NCBI RefSeq assembly: GCF_021134715.1
Contig: NC_060027.1
Location: 1,178,001 to 1,242,000 of the forward strand
Length of the DNA stretch: 64,000 nt
Origin: Daphnia pulex
Lineage: Eukaryota; Arthropoda; Branchiopoda; Diplostraca; Daphniidae
Reading direction: 5' to 3'
Part shown: piece after piece, positions 10,563 through 22,200 of the stretch
Position numbering within the stretch: the stretch's first letter is position 1
Layout of the letters: every line of letters starts with the position of its first letter
Notes under the pieces: model-generated
The model's input: only the letters and a program-made list of their open reading frames with translations
Told to the model about the DNA's origin: nothing
Databases searched by the model: none
Position numbers and translations under genes: made by a program

Positions 10563-13500
10563 GACCCTGGCCCACGGGTCGAAGGTACATTTCATTTGAT
10601 TTTAAATGCCTTCAACTTCTTTTATTAATGTTTTTGGATTTTCTTTAGACTGGAGAGGATCGCCGCCGCCGCCGCCGCCACCCCACCGGAGCCGCTTCAA
10701 GATCGTCGCACGCTAGGACCTTCGCCAATGGATCTCAGGTATATTTTTTAATTCTAAGTGTCTAACCATACTTTTTTTATGTACTCTAGATGGGACCCAG
10801 GACCAAGGAGGATCGCCGCCGCCACTACAAGATCGTCGCTTCAAGATAGGACCCTGGCCCACGGGTCGAAGGTACATTTCATTTGATTTTAAATGCCTTC
10901 AACTTCTTTTATTAATGTTTTTGGATTTTCTTTAGACTGGAGAGGATCGCCGCCACCGCCGCCGCCGCCACCCCACCGGAGCCGCTTCAAGATCGTCGCA
11001 CGCTAGGACCTTCGCCAATGGATGTCAGGTATATTTTTTAATTCTAAGTGTCTAACCATACTTTTTTTATGTACTCTAGATGGGACCCAGGACCAAGGAG
11101 GATCGCCGCCGCCACTACAAGATCGTCGCCAAGATAGGACCCTGGCCCACGGGTCGAAGGTACATTTCATTTGATTTTAAATGCCTTCAACTTCTTTTAT
11201 TAATGTTTTTGGATTTTCTTTAGACTGGAGAGGATCGCCGCCGCCGCCGCCGCCGCCGCCACCCCACCGGAGCCGCTTCAAGATCGTCGCACGCTAGGAC
11301 CTTCGCCAATGGATGTCAGGTATATTGTTTTATTCTAAGTGTCTAACCATACTTTTTTTATGTACTCTAGATGGGACCCAGGACCAAGGAGGATCGCCGC
11401 CGCCACTACAAGATCGTCGCTTCAAGATAGGACCCTGGCCCACGGGTCGAAGGTACATTTCATTTGATTTTAAATGCCTTCAACTTCTTTTATTAATGTT
11501 TTTGGATTTTCTTTAGACTGGAGAGGATCGCCGCCGCCGCCGCCGCCGCCGCCACCCCACCGGAGCCGCTTCAAGATCGTCGCACGCTAGGACCTTCGCC
11601 AATGGATGTCAGGTATATTGTTTTATTCTAAGTGTCTAACCATACTTTTTTTATGTACTCTAGATGGGACCCAGGACCAAGGAGGATCGCCGCCGCCACT
11701 ACAAGATCGTCGCCAAGATAGGACCCTGGCCCACGGGTCGAAGGTACATTTCATTTGATTTTAAATGCCTTCAACTTCTTTTATTAATGTTTTTGGATTT
11801 TCTTTAGACTGGAGAGGATCGCCGCCGCCGCCGCCGCCACCCCACCGGAGCCGCTTCAAGATCGTCGCACGCTAGGACCTTCGCCAATGGATGTCAGGTA
11901 TATTTTTTAATTCTAAGTGTCTAACCATACTTTTTTTATGTACTCTAGATGGGACCCAGGACCAAGGAGGATCGCCGCCGCCACTACAAGATCGTCGCCA
12001 AGATAGGACCCTGGCCCACGGGTCGAAGGTACATTTCATTTGATTTTAAATGCCTTCAACTTCTTTTATTAATGTTTTTGGATTTTCTTTAGACTGGAGA
12101 GGATCGCCGCCGCCGCCGCCACCCCACCGGAGCCGCTTCAAGATCGTCGCACGCTAGGACCTTCGCCAATGGATCTCAGGTATATTTTTTAATTCTAAGT
12201 GTCTAACCATACTTTTTTTATGTACTCTAGATGGGACCCAGGACCAAGGAGGATCGCCGCCGCCACTACAAGATCGTCGCTTCAAGATAGGACCCTGGCC
12301 CACGGGTCGAAGGTACATTTCATTTGATTTTAAATGCCTTCAACTTCTTTTATTAATGTTTTTGGATTTTCTTTAGACTGGAGAGGATCGCCGTCGCCGC
12401 CGCCGCCGCCACCCCACCGGAGCCGCTTCAAGATCGTCGCACGCTAGGACCTTCGCCAATGGATCTCAGGTATATTTTTTAATTCTAAGTGTCTAACCAT
12501 ACTTTTTTTATGTACTCTAGATGGGACCCAGGACCAAGGAGGATCGCCGCCGCCACTACAAGATCGTCGCTTCAAGATAGGACCCTGGCCCACGGGTCGA
12601 AGGTACATTTCATTTGATTTTAAATGCCTTCAACTTCTTTTATTAATGTTTTTGGATTTTCTTTAGACTGGAGAGGATCGCCGCCGCCGCCGCCGCCACC
12701 CCACCGGAGCCGCTTCAAGATCGTCGCACGCTAGGACCTTCGCCAATGGATGTCAGGTATATTTTTTAATTCTAAGTGTCTAACCATACTTTTTTTATGT
12801 ACTCTAGATGGGACCCAGGACCAAGGAGGATCGCCGCCGCCACTACAAGATCGTCGCTTCAAGATAGGACCCTGGCCCACGGGTCGAAGGTACATTTCAT
12901 TTGATTTTAAATGCCTTCAACTTCTTTTATTAAAGTTTTTGGATTTTCTTTAGACTGGAGAGGATCGCCGCCGCCGCCGCCGCCGCCGCCACCCCACCGG
13001 AGCCGCTTCAAGATCGTCGCACGCTAGGACCTTCGCCAATGGATGTCAGGTATATTGTTTTATTCTAAGTGTCTAACCATACTTTTTTTATGTACTCTAG
13101 ATGGGACCCAGGACCAAGGAGGATCGCCGCCGCCACTACAAGATCGTCGCCAAGATAGGACCCTGGCCCACGGGTCGAAGGTACATTTCATTTGATTTTA
13201 AATGCCTTCAACTTCTTTTATTAATGTTTTTGGATTTTCTTTAGACTGGAGAGGATCGCCGCCACCGCCGCCGCCGCCACCCCACCGGAGCCGCTTCAAG
13301 ATCGTCGCACGCTAGGACCTTCGCCAATGGATCTCAGGTATATTTTTTAATTCTAAGTGTCTAACCATACTTTTTTTATGTACTCTAGATGGGACCCAGG
13401 ACCAAGGAGGATCGCCGCCGCCACTACAAGATCGTCGCTTCAAGATAGGACCCTGGCCCACGGGTCGAAGGTACATTTCATTTGATTTTAAATGCCTTCA

Positions 13501-13681
13501 ACTTCTTTTATTAAAGTTTTTGGATTTTCTTTAGACTGGAGAGGATCGCCGCCGCCGCCGCCGCCGCCGCCACCCCACCGGAGCCGCTTCAAGATCGTCG
13601 CACGCTAGGACCTTCGCCAATGGATGTCAGGTATATTTTTTAATTCTAAGTGTCTAACCATACTTTTTTTATGTACTCTAG

Positions 13682-13762
13682 ATGGGACCCAGGACCAAGG
13701 AGGATCGCCGCCGCCACTACAAGATCGTCCCCACCGCCGCAAAGGACTTCGAAGATCTTTAA
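13682..13762 (+). other. distinct terminal exon of the cassette array
   Basis: The last block B keeps the first ~48 nt of the unit and then switches to unique sequence. In the frame that starts at its own ATG it reads MGPRTKEDRRRHYKIV followed by PTAAKDFEDL and TAA. Read backwards, this frame stays open through A13, B12, A12, B11, A11, B10 and A10 (from 12667), if all introns are spliced. It closes in A9. A coding end for the 3' third of the array is therefore possible. Confidence 0.35.
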
Positions 13763-14022
13763 ATGGTACGGTATAATTTTTTCCTACCTAAGGTTGTGTG
13801 AGTGTATTATCGTGTTAAATGTGTGTGTGTAAGTATGGATTTGTTGTTTATTCCCTCTCCAATATAACCTTACCTTCACAATTACGGTATATAATTATGG
13901 TCTAGAAACAGTATTCTCACTCCCGTATCATAATCCTATTTTCCATTCGCATCACTCTTTTTTTGGTTAGTCAAAGTATACATTTAGTTTTGCTGCTGGT
14001 CTAGTTTTTTAGTTTATTCATA

Positions 14023-14096
14023 GTTTTAGTTTAGTTTTAGTTTAGTTTTAGTTTAGTTTTAGTTTAGTTTTAGTTTAGTTTTAGTTTAGTTTTAGT
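14023..14096 (+). repeat. minisatellite of TTTAGTTTTAG units
   Basis: About seven tandem copies of an 11-nt T/A/G unit (AGTTTTAGTTT) lie 260 bases downstream of the cassette array. It is not the arthropod telomere repeat TTAGG. Confidence 0.9.
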
Positions 14097-14585
14097 TCTA
14101 ATTAGTGTTTTAGTTGGTGGTTTAGTATTATTACAGTAGATATTCGGTAACAATCTAGGTAGTTGGTATTGTAGTTTATTTTTAGCTTATTATTATAAAT
14201 ATCAACGCCGTTATTAATAGTGGAAATTGGACCAATTTCCTTTTTTAATTACGGCCAATTTAATTGGTAAACAATCCACGTTGACCAAGGGTAAGGAAAT
14301 TCAAAATTCATCGGCGTTTCTGTTCGTTGTTTGATTAACCAGAGGGAACATTGACATTGAGGCAATATACACTACTGCGCCTACTTTTTTCGCTGAGCTG
14401 TGTTAGTCTTTTTGTTATTATTATTTTTTTTCGAAATTTTGAAAGACACATATCTGGAATCTGAATTCTGATCATCACAATATTTCATCACATATCTGAA
14501 GTATTTTTGTTTGGCAACGTCTTATGGATCGCATGTTCGGATTGTTCGCATCATTTGTCATTTCGTCTGTGGCGTGGTCTGATCT

Positions 14586-14611
14586 GTTCGTTCGTTCGTT
14601 CGTTCGTTCGT
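14586..14611 (+). repeat. (TTCG)n microsatellite
   Basis: About six uninterrupted TTCG repeats. No gene context is visible. Confidence 0.9.
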
Positions 14612-17600
14612 ATTGTTTCTCAATTGGGAAGAGTGAGTGTGAGTGTCTGAGTGATCCACGCTGCGTTGAACAATAGAAGGCAATTAATCATTTTCAAAAT
14701 AACAATTATTTCAAGGTTCTATGTAGTAGGAAAGTTTGTATCTGGTTCAAACATGGACACGTTAAATTCCAAAAGTTGTTATGAAACTAGGTAAGTTAAA
14801 CCAGCCTTCACATTCAAATTGTCCTCAATGCTTATTGAAATTTTGTGTTGGTCATATCATGTGGAGGAAGAGCTTGTGGGCTGGGCAGCCTGGGCTACAG
14901 GTGTAAAAAGAAATCAGAATAATGGTATTGAAAAAATTTGCAATCAGCACCATGATTCAAGAAAATTGATCGAAACATCATCCAAACTGAGTAACAAAAA
15001 TATTTTTGATGATGAAAATTTTCCCCTGATTTTATGAAACATTTCTGTTTGCAGTCGAAGTTTTAACTTGACAGTGTTAGGGAATAAGTTCATCTTTATT
15101 GAAAGTCAAATCAAGCTTTCGTAAAGTGCAGCTCATGGCAAGGGTGTGTTGACTCCACTCCTCCACACAATTCTGTAAAACCAGAAAAGGAAGATGTCAT
15201 TCTCATGCAGTGGAAATAGTTGAAGAAAAGTTGTCACAAGATCAAATGGACACAGAACTTGACACTTATAACTTCAAGCTACACTTGCACTTAGTTTCAA
15301 GTTTGAAAAGGGTTTGAATGCAGAAAACTCAAAACATTTGAAAAAGAGCTGAATCACGGAAATTCAATGGGTCAATACTTGGAGTTCTCATTCCATGGTG
15401 CCTACCGCAACTTATAGATCTCGCTCTACGAACTACGATGCAACGATGGTGGAAGAAAATGTCGACGATGTAGTTTGGCGTTGATAAAAGTTGCCTTCAT
15501 CCCCTGGCTGGTGAAGAAGAAGAGATCCAGGTCTTTTATTTAATGGCATCGCTTTTACGTGACACGAGTCTTCACAAACTGCTGAATTCGAAGAAGGCAA
15601 ACTACGCAAGCGGACATCAGGCAAGGGGCAATTTTGAAAACACATCTGGACTCAAAAGCCTGCTGAAAAATGAAACTTTGTTCTGGGCCTACGTCAGAAG
15701 AGTCTTTGCAGATCGACCAACTAGAACTCCCCCCCCCCCCCCCCAAAAAAAAAAAAAAAAAAAACTGGCCGACTTTGATTAGTCTCTATACGCTCACGTG
15801 TCCGCTGAAGAAGTCGAAAGTTTTATCTGTGATCACGTTCGGCAGGTAGTGCTATTGCAGAAAATTTTGCACTTAACTTCATCCCCGAATTTGTTCAGAT
15901 GACTTGGAATCGGGGAATTCTCTGGTGGTCCTTGAGCGAAAACCGATAGTTTGGCAGCCATCGTCTCTTCCGCCCCAATTACAGGAACTCATCCTTGCCG
16001 ATCTGTTTGGTATGTCATAATGTTAAATTAAGTGCTTGTTTCTCTTATTAAAATTTACATTTTTAGAATTACATCAGAAAAACAGATGTTTGGCCCATGC
16101 TCGGTCTGTTCTCATTTCTTCCACTACACGTCTTCCCTCGTAATACCGAGCCACTTACCTGTAATCATCAGCAAAGTTGCGAAATTGTTCGCATTCATGT
16201 TCAGATTTCCTAAACTGAAATTAAAAACAAAACATTATAGTCAGGTTAGTACTGGAAGTATCCTTTGTAGCACTTACTTTTACCATCGAATTTTAACACC
16301 ACACGCATCTGCGCTATTAATACCCATTTAAAAAATGCGGAGGGCTTTTTGCCTTTTTCCAGTTCGTTATTTCCAATTGATTAACCGAAAATGTTTTTGT
16401 TTTAATAATTTGTTTAATCCATCTGTTTATATTCATGCAACCCTGCCCACTCCCCCTCGATATCAGTGCAAATTTTTCAACATATTGGCCGTCTGACGTG
16501 TCGATTCCTGTGCTGAACTGTGTTGTGGTGGTGTGATTGTGATGACAATTCTCATTCTAGGCTAAACTGCTGTTGAACAGTTGTCTGTTGTTACCTGTAC
16601 TTCTCATCCCATGTAGAAACACGTCACAGCAGTATAAGTAATTTGTTTATCAATTTCTCTGCAATAATGCAATATATTTATTAGTTTATGTTTAGGGAGA
16701 TGATCCCTTTGCTTAACTACTGAAGAGTTTGAGAACATGCAAAATCTGAATTTGATTGCTGTCTCTTGTCTTTCATGGCTTTTTTGTAGCTGGCTGGTTA
16801 AAGGTGTGGTCAAGTCAAGTTGAGCTGCTGCATGCAGTCTATAGAGCTGATGTTATGAAGTGTGGAAGGGTAACCAAACTGAAAGATGTTCTTGGAATGG
16901 TAATTTAATTGATATTATTGATATCTTTTACATAAAAAATTGTTTTTCTATATTAACATTTTGCTATTTTCCTCTTAGGACCCATGGCAAGGTGATATTT
17001 CAACTTTACAATGGTGCTCAATATGCAGTAGTTTTGTACCTATTTCCAGTTCAAGCTGTTGGATGCCTTCTGTAGTCCTGGTGTTATCCTGGAATGTGTT
17101 GATTGTCAATGCCTTTGTTTCTTGTACTGTGTTATGCCTCTGTGAAGTACCTAGATGATTGGACCCAGTTGAAGAAGTTAATGATGTAGATCTAGACAAG
17201 TGCATAATCTGGGCTCTCTTCTTTTCTGTGGCCCCGTTTCCCTAACTAACCACTAACCAACGCCCGCCGGTGGTCACTCACCCGCTGTGATAACCAGGAG
17301 GATGAGGAGGGCTCTGGTCGAACGGGGACTTGGAAGGCGCATGATCTGATGAAAACTTTTGGAGGGTCATGTGTCTAACCCTGAAGCCTAGTATGACTAA
17401 TCTCTCCCTAGTAAAACTGGCCTCGCACTCTTCTCTCTTCTTCCATGTCCAGGTTATTTCCCTGGGCACAGTCAATCAAGACAGTGTCTCCCCCTGTCTA
17501 GATAGGCTGGACATTGCAAGGGTAAAGTCAAGCAAGGGCTGTTGACCAAATCATCAGCATCAATCGGTAAAATAAAAATTTAAAGCATTTGAAAAAAATA

Positions 17601-18840
17601 ACCTGGGAAAATAATAGTAAATGTAATTAACATAATTTATTTTAATTTATTTACAAATATGTATAATTTATTCAGAATTTTGTTAATTTTATTCTGAATT
17701 ATTTATGTATGCTTGTTATTACCTCAAATAAATATTTAAAAATTTAAATTAATTGAACCAAACTACTATATACTTCCATACGCCGGTTGCTCAGAAAGAT
17801 TTTTGATCTAACAGTCCTTGATTGATTCACTAAAAAAAAATGATCACGTTGCCTCAACCATATAACAAAAAATTACAGACAAAAATAACTACACATAAAT
17901 AGTTAAACCATATCTTGAACTGTGACACCAAGGAGACAGAAGCAGCTATAAGCATTTCTATCACCTTTTCCTCATTGGGCAGAATCTCCATTTACAGGTT
18001 GAACATCAAATGTCCATCGAAACCTACAGGGAAACAGACAGATATAGCTTCAGACAGGAATAGATACATCACAGGCAAGCCGCATTGGAAAATAGAACAA
18101 AAAAAGTTAAAATTCAGTAACCTTACTTTACAATTGCTTCAGCATTAAAATTGTCTGCTGTCATGCTGTTGTGGTGAGACATGGTAGTGTGGAAAGGATT
18201 TTTCATTTTCATTGTCATCATATATGATTGACTCAACATTTGATATTGCCTTGTAGTAAGCGGAAGCCACAATGAATACAAACACATTCTTAATAACTGG
18301 CAGGTTAAGTGTTACCCTTACCAACTGGGTGTTTTTCCTTTCAGTAATCCACTGTCCAAGCGCTGTTTCCCGGGTTTCTGAAACGTCTGGAATCACTTAC
18401 AGATGCCATAGACGTGATAAAGTACATGAACGAATATCACTGCCTACTCCTCATTGTAGAAATTGGACTGGCGCGTCATATCACTTCGAGGATTTCGTCA
18501 GTTGTGTTGTGTGATGTTGCGGCTGCTTGGTGGCTTCTTGGTGACATTTGGAGGGGAGAATAAGAATATTACGTGAGTATGAAATTTATTTTTTACCTTT
18601 GTTTGTTAGTTCCTTCTTTCAATTGTGTCATCAACGGGCTAGAGCAGACATTGTTTTCTTTTTCATGGTACTTTCAATTAAACGTTTCTTATCTCTGACG
18701 CTAGACGGCATAGCCTTTGATCATTTTTTACCTGTCAGTCATCAGTTTAGTTACATGTACTTTGCACATCTCTGAAGAAATTTCTCGCTGCTACTACAAA
18801 GAAATTTTAAGTGATAGCTGTCAGTTTCTGTTAAAGCAAC
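14612..18840. other. gene-poor stretch, nothing supported
   Basis: There are scattered short open frames without domains. A C-run followed directly by an A-run occurs at about 15729-15764. I see no recognisable RNA gene, and no exon chain could be built. Confidence 0.45.
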
Positions 18841-19226
18841 AAAGCTCACTTGTTAGATTTTTAATATTTTGTGTTTTTTTTTTCTACTTCCGGTTTTCTC
18901 ATTTCTGTCAGTAGTTTAGTAAATACTCATCTGACGCACAAAAGAACCACATATTCGTGATCCTCGTCCAATTTTTGGTAAAGTTCATGTTTTTTTTTCT
19001 ACGTACGCGCACTTCCGGTTTTGAGAATTTTCCTGAACTATAGTTCAGGAAAAATCGCGATTTTGACCAAATTTTGGATTTCGTTAAAATTACACGTAGT
19101 CGACCCCAAATTTCACGGAGATCACGAATATTTGGTTTATTTTGTCGGCAGCTCAATGGTTAATGCGCTATCGCTTACTTCCGGTATACTTCCGGAAAAT
19201 TTGCATAAAACTAGCAAGTGAGCTTT
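18841..19226. mobile_element. foldback / MITE-like palindromic element
   Basis: A 386-bp imperfect palindrome. The ends AAAGCTCACTTGTTAG (18841) and CTAGCAAGTGAGCTTT (to 19226) are complementary. An internal pair around ATATTCGTGATC is also complementary, and the centre is a perfect 20-bp palindrome (19031-19050). Several ACTTCCGG motifs recur in both arms. No open frame is present, as expected of a non-autonomous element. No clear target-site duplication was found. Confidence 0.75.
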
Positions 19227-22200
19227 ATTCTCTGTACTATTCTCAAGATTTCAAGCTAGGTTTAGGCAAATAAAAGTGCACCGTTCAAGTTATACAAGTA
19301 GCTAAAGAACTGAATTGCTTTAAGTTACATGGCAGATACAGAACTGCAGCCCGATAGCCAGTGCGGTGAAAACATTTTTGATATCCCATATATGTAATAG
19401 TTTTAATTCAAAGCAATAATGTTTTTTAAGATCTTCAATATCACTAGAATTCAAAAATTTTACGTTGTGTCTCACAAGGCGCGTTTTTGGGACTTGAAGT
19501 GTCAAAGGTGTCCAATAGATGACATAGGTGTTCTTGTTTATCATGTGATGGCGGATTGTTGGGTGGTTGTCGAAAGTTTTCTTTAATTTTTCCATGAAAG
19601 TTACCGATGAATTCATCAGTAAATTCAAGTTTATTTCTGTGCAACTTGTTTGTAATGTGATTTATTCCGTATGTGTGTTGGATCACCTTACATATTTCTA
19701 TTATTACGTGTAGCATGCGTGTAGGAAGGAACGCGAAAGGCAACTGAAACTACAGGTAGCCTACCATCAATTCTTTGATTAAAATCGCCGTTCTGCTGAA
19801 TGCTTTATCCTGTTGATGCAGGTAAAAACCTATAATAGCTTAGTCACAAATCTTTGAATACCTCTTTACATTTTTAGTTCATATTCTATTGGTAATCTGG
19901 ACTCTGGAGTTTCTAATAATGTTGGTAGATCACTAACCCCAGCGTGGACAACACATGTTGTTTTTTCATGTTTTCTACAAATAATGCATTGACACTTGAC
20001 AGACAAGTATTATTCTTCCTTGAGAAATTTGTTACTTTTATTTCATGCTATTTATTATTTGACATAATACAGACCATGGGTAATCTTCAGGTTAATTGCA
20101 GCAACTTGGGACTTGGGAGAAGTCCTGTGAAAAGACACAGGGCACATGACCAGATTTGTGTTTTTCTGAATGTTCTATTCAACTAGTAGGTAACAACTAA
20201 CTTTACCTTATTGCATGAATGTGAATATTAATTGAACTATTTCCTTTGCCAAAGTTAGTTGGAACCCTAACTCAAACACAGACAACACATTGCTGCTGCC
20301 TTACGGCCACAGGCAGGAAAATGATTCTTTTCTTCAGAAAATTGTAAGTTGTATTTGTAGTCTTAAACCCCCCCATACTTTTTGTTACTATTATAGATTT
20401 TTATGTTGAAAAAGTTACGGAAAATGATCGGAAATAGCCAAGTTAATAATTTGTGTGTCGTCTCATAGGGAAAGCTGTTTGAGTAACCTGGTATTCATCC
20501 TCACTTGATTCATTTCGTGCCAGTTAGTGAAAGGCGTGAAGAATTCAAGTTTAGCTGCTGCGTGCTGTCAGCAAGCAAGCAATCCAATTGATGTCCACCA
20601 GGTGGCGCGAGTGTCTTCAAGGCCCAAATTCGGCCATTTTGTTCCTTGACGTAGCAGAAGTGAGATGCCGGTCGTGACGTTTCCAAAAATGAAAAGGTAT
20701 TTCTTGTCAATTAATTAGGTTAATGGAATGTAAAATTTCGATGTGTCAATTTTCAGGTGATTGATCTTACCACTTTGCCATCGGAATTGAAAATGCCTGT
20801 ACATTTGCCGAATTGTCGTGCCTCGTGTGACTCGCTGCCTGTACCCAGTCGTACGTCTCATCCCATGCAACATCAAAAGTAATTATTTTCTTCAGATTTC
20901 CTACAACTATTTGGTTAATATGACACTAGAGATCAATTGGCTTTGCTACTGTAGAAATTTGAATACCTTTCCAACTATTACTTCTTTCGTAAAAATTGCA
21001 GAAACCAAAGCTATTCTGTTTTGTCTTACTCGTTATCTTTTGCCGGAAAAGTCCAGTTAACTTGTGTTTTCTGATGGTAATTTTTTTATTTTCTTCAATA
21101 GGTCTAACAACCACGCTGCAGCCAGATGGTGAAAGGTGTGATGAAGAAAAGTTTACCCGTTGTATGCAGGATGTGGTGCCAGTGTTATCCAGAAGTAGCT
21201 GTGCTGGAGTTATTCCGAAGCAGCTGAGCCAGAATTTTTCCAGATTGCTGACTTCAACTTCAAAATTTTAACTGCTTTCATTTGTGTTTTTTGCTTTGCA
21301 AGTGGTATCTGTGGTGCTGATTTGAAATATTTTATCCCCTTTTATTTGTGGTTTTGCTCTGCCAGTGAGTTTCTGACTTGAATTGGTTTCATCTGTCGTC
21401 TTTTGCGTTTTTACTTGGGCAGTATACGATTGTGGCAAACTGATTCTATGTCAGTTTTGATACAGTCGACAACTGCTAGATTAAATTCCGGCTTTCCGCA
21501 CCAACAAAATAATAACGGCACATGTTATTATCGCGGTTGGGAAAGTCACAGGCCCCCCCCTCCCTGGGGGCCATAAAATATATATGTGGTTGTGTTAAAA
21601 TAAATAAATATGTAAAATAATAAAAAATGGTTTTTAATTTTATAAACAAAAAAAACATGGGGATCAATGAACATCGCCAATTTTTTGCGAAAAAGACTTA
21701 GTAAAATAATAAAATGGTGGTTGTTTTTAGCAAATTTTGAAATTTAATAAAAATTTGGGCTGGATAATATTTAGATTGATGAAAATATTGTGAATAATAT
21801 AATGGTTTCATGATTTAAAAAAAGCAGTAGTCAGTAGTTATGATTTCAATAATTTATTATTTTATAACAAGGTGGTATTATTGATTATGTCAGGTTTGTT
21901 ATGGTAGATGTAAGTTAATCAGTACACATCATTTTTATGGTTTTAACTGAGCTTTCTCACAGAAAATATAAAATCTTATTGCAATTACCCATCCTAAGAG
22001 GAAATTTTGTTTACTTGGGGAAAGAGAGAACAGATATGAATTTGAAAATTTCTAAGACTAAATAATTTATCAATCTCTTGAAGTTCATCAGCACCAAATT
22101 AAGTTCAGCAACCTCTTCTTAGCTTCACCAATGGATCAAGTCCGGAACGGCGCCTTTCGATTGAACTGAAACGAGAATAGAGAATTAGTTATTAATTGAA

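Larger units (their letters stand above)
9934..13762 (+). repeat. tandem array of two-exon/two-intron cassettes (~288 bp x 13)
   Basis: Each unit has four parts. Exon-like block A is 90-96 nt, starts ACTGGAGAGGATCGCC and holds a GCC-rich run of variable length. Intron B is 51 nt (GTATATT...ATGTACTCTAG). Block B is 82 or 80 nt and starts ATGGGACCCAGGACC. Intron A is 64 nt (GTACATTTC...TTTTCTTTAG). Block A starts at 10072, 10362, 10649, 10936, 11224, 11517, 11808, 12093, 12377, 12667, 12954, 13245 and 13535, so the period is 284-293. The array opens with a single hybrid leader block (9934-10007, ATGGACCGG). It closes with a divergent last block B (13682-13762) that ends in its own TAA. Introns are as well conserved between units as the exon blocks. 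The consistent GT/AG borders imply that splicing signals were copied with the unit. Confidence 0.95.

Noticed and set aside
11313-12953. Repeated 67-residue open frames (MSGILFYSK... type) as separate genes
   Set aside because: They start inside intron B and run across block B into intron A of the cassette array, so they are by-products of the repeat.
9934-13762. CRISPR-like or rDNA-spacer array
   Set aside because: The unit is a contiguous 288-bp tandem repeat with splice borders. There are no short repeats separated by unique spacers and no rRNA or cas genes.
14023-14096. Telomere repeat
   Set aside because: The unit is TTTAGTTTTAG, not TTAGG, and it is short and internal.
15729-15764. 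Poly(A) tail of a retroposed gene
   Set aside because: The A-run follows a C-run directly, and no gene-like sequence or target-site duplication precedes it. A homopolymer is the simpler reading.
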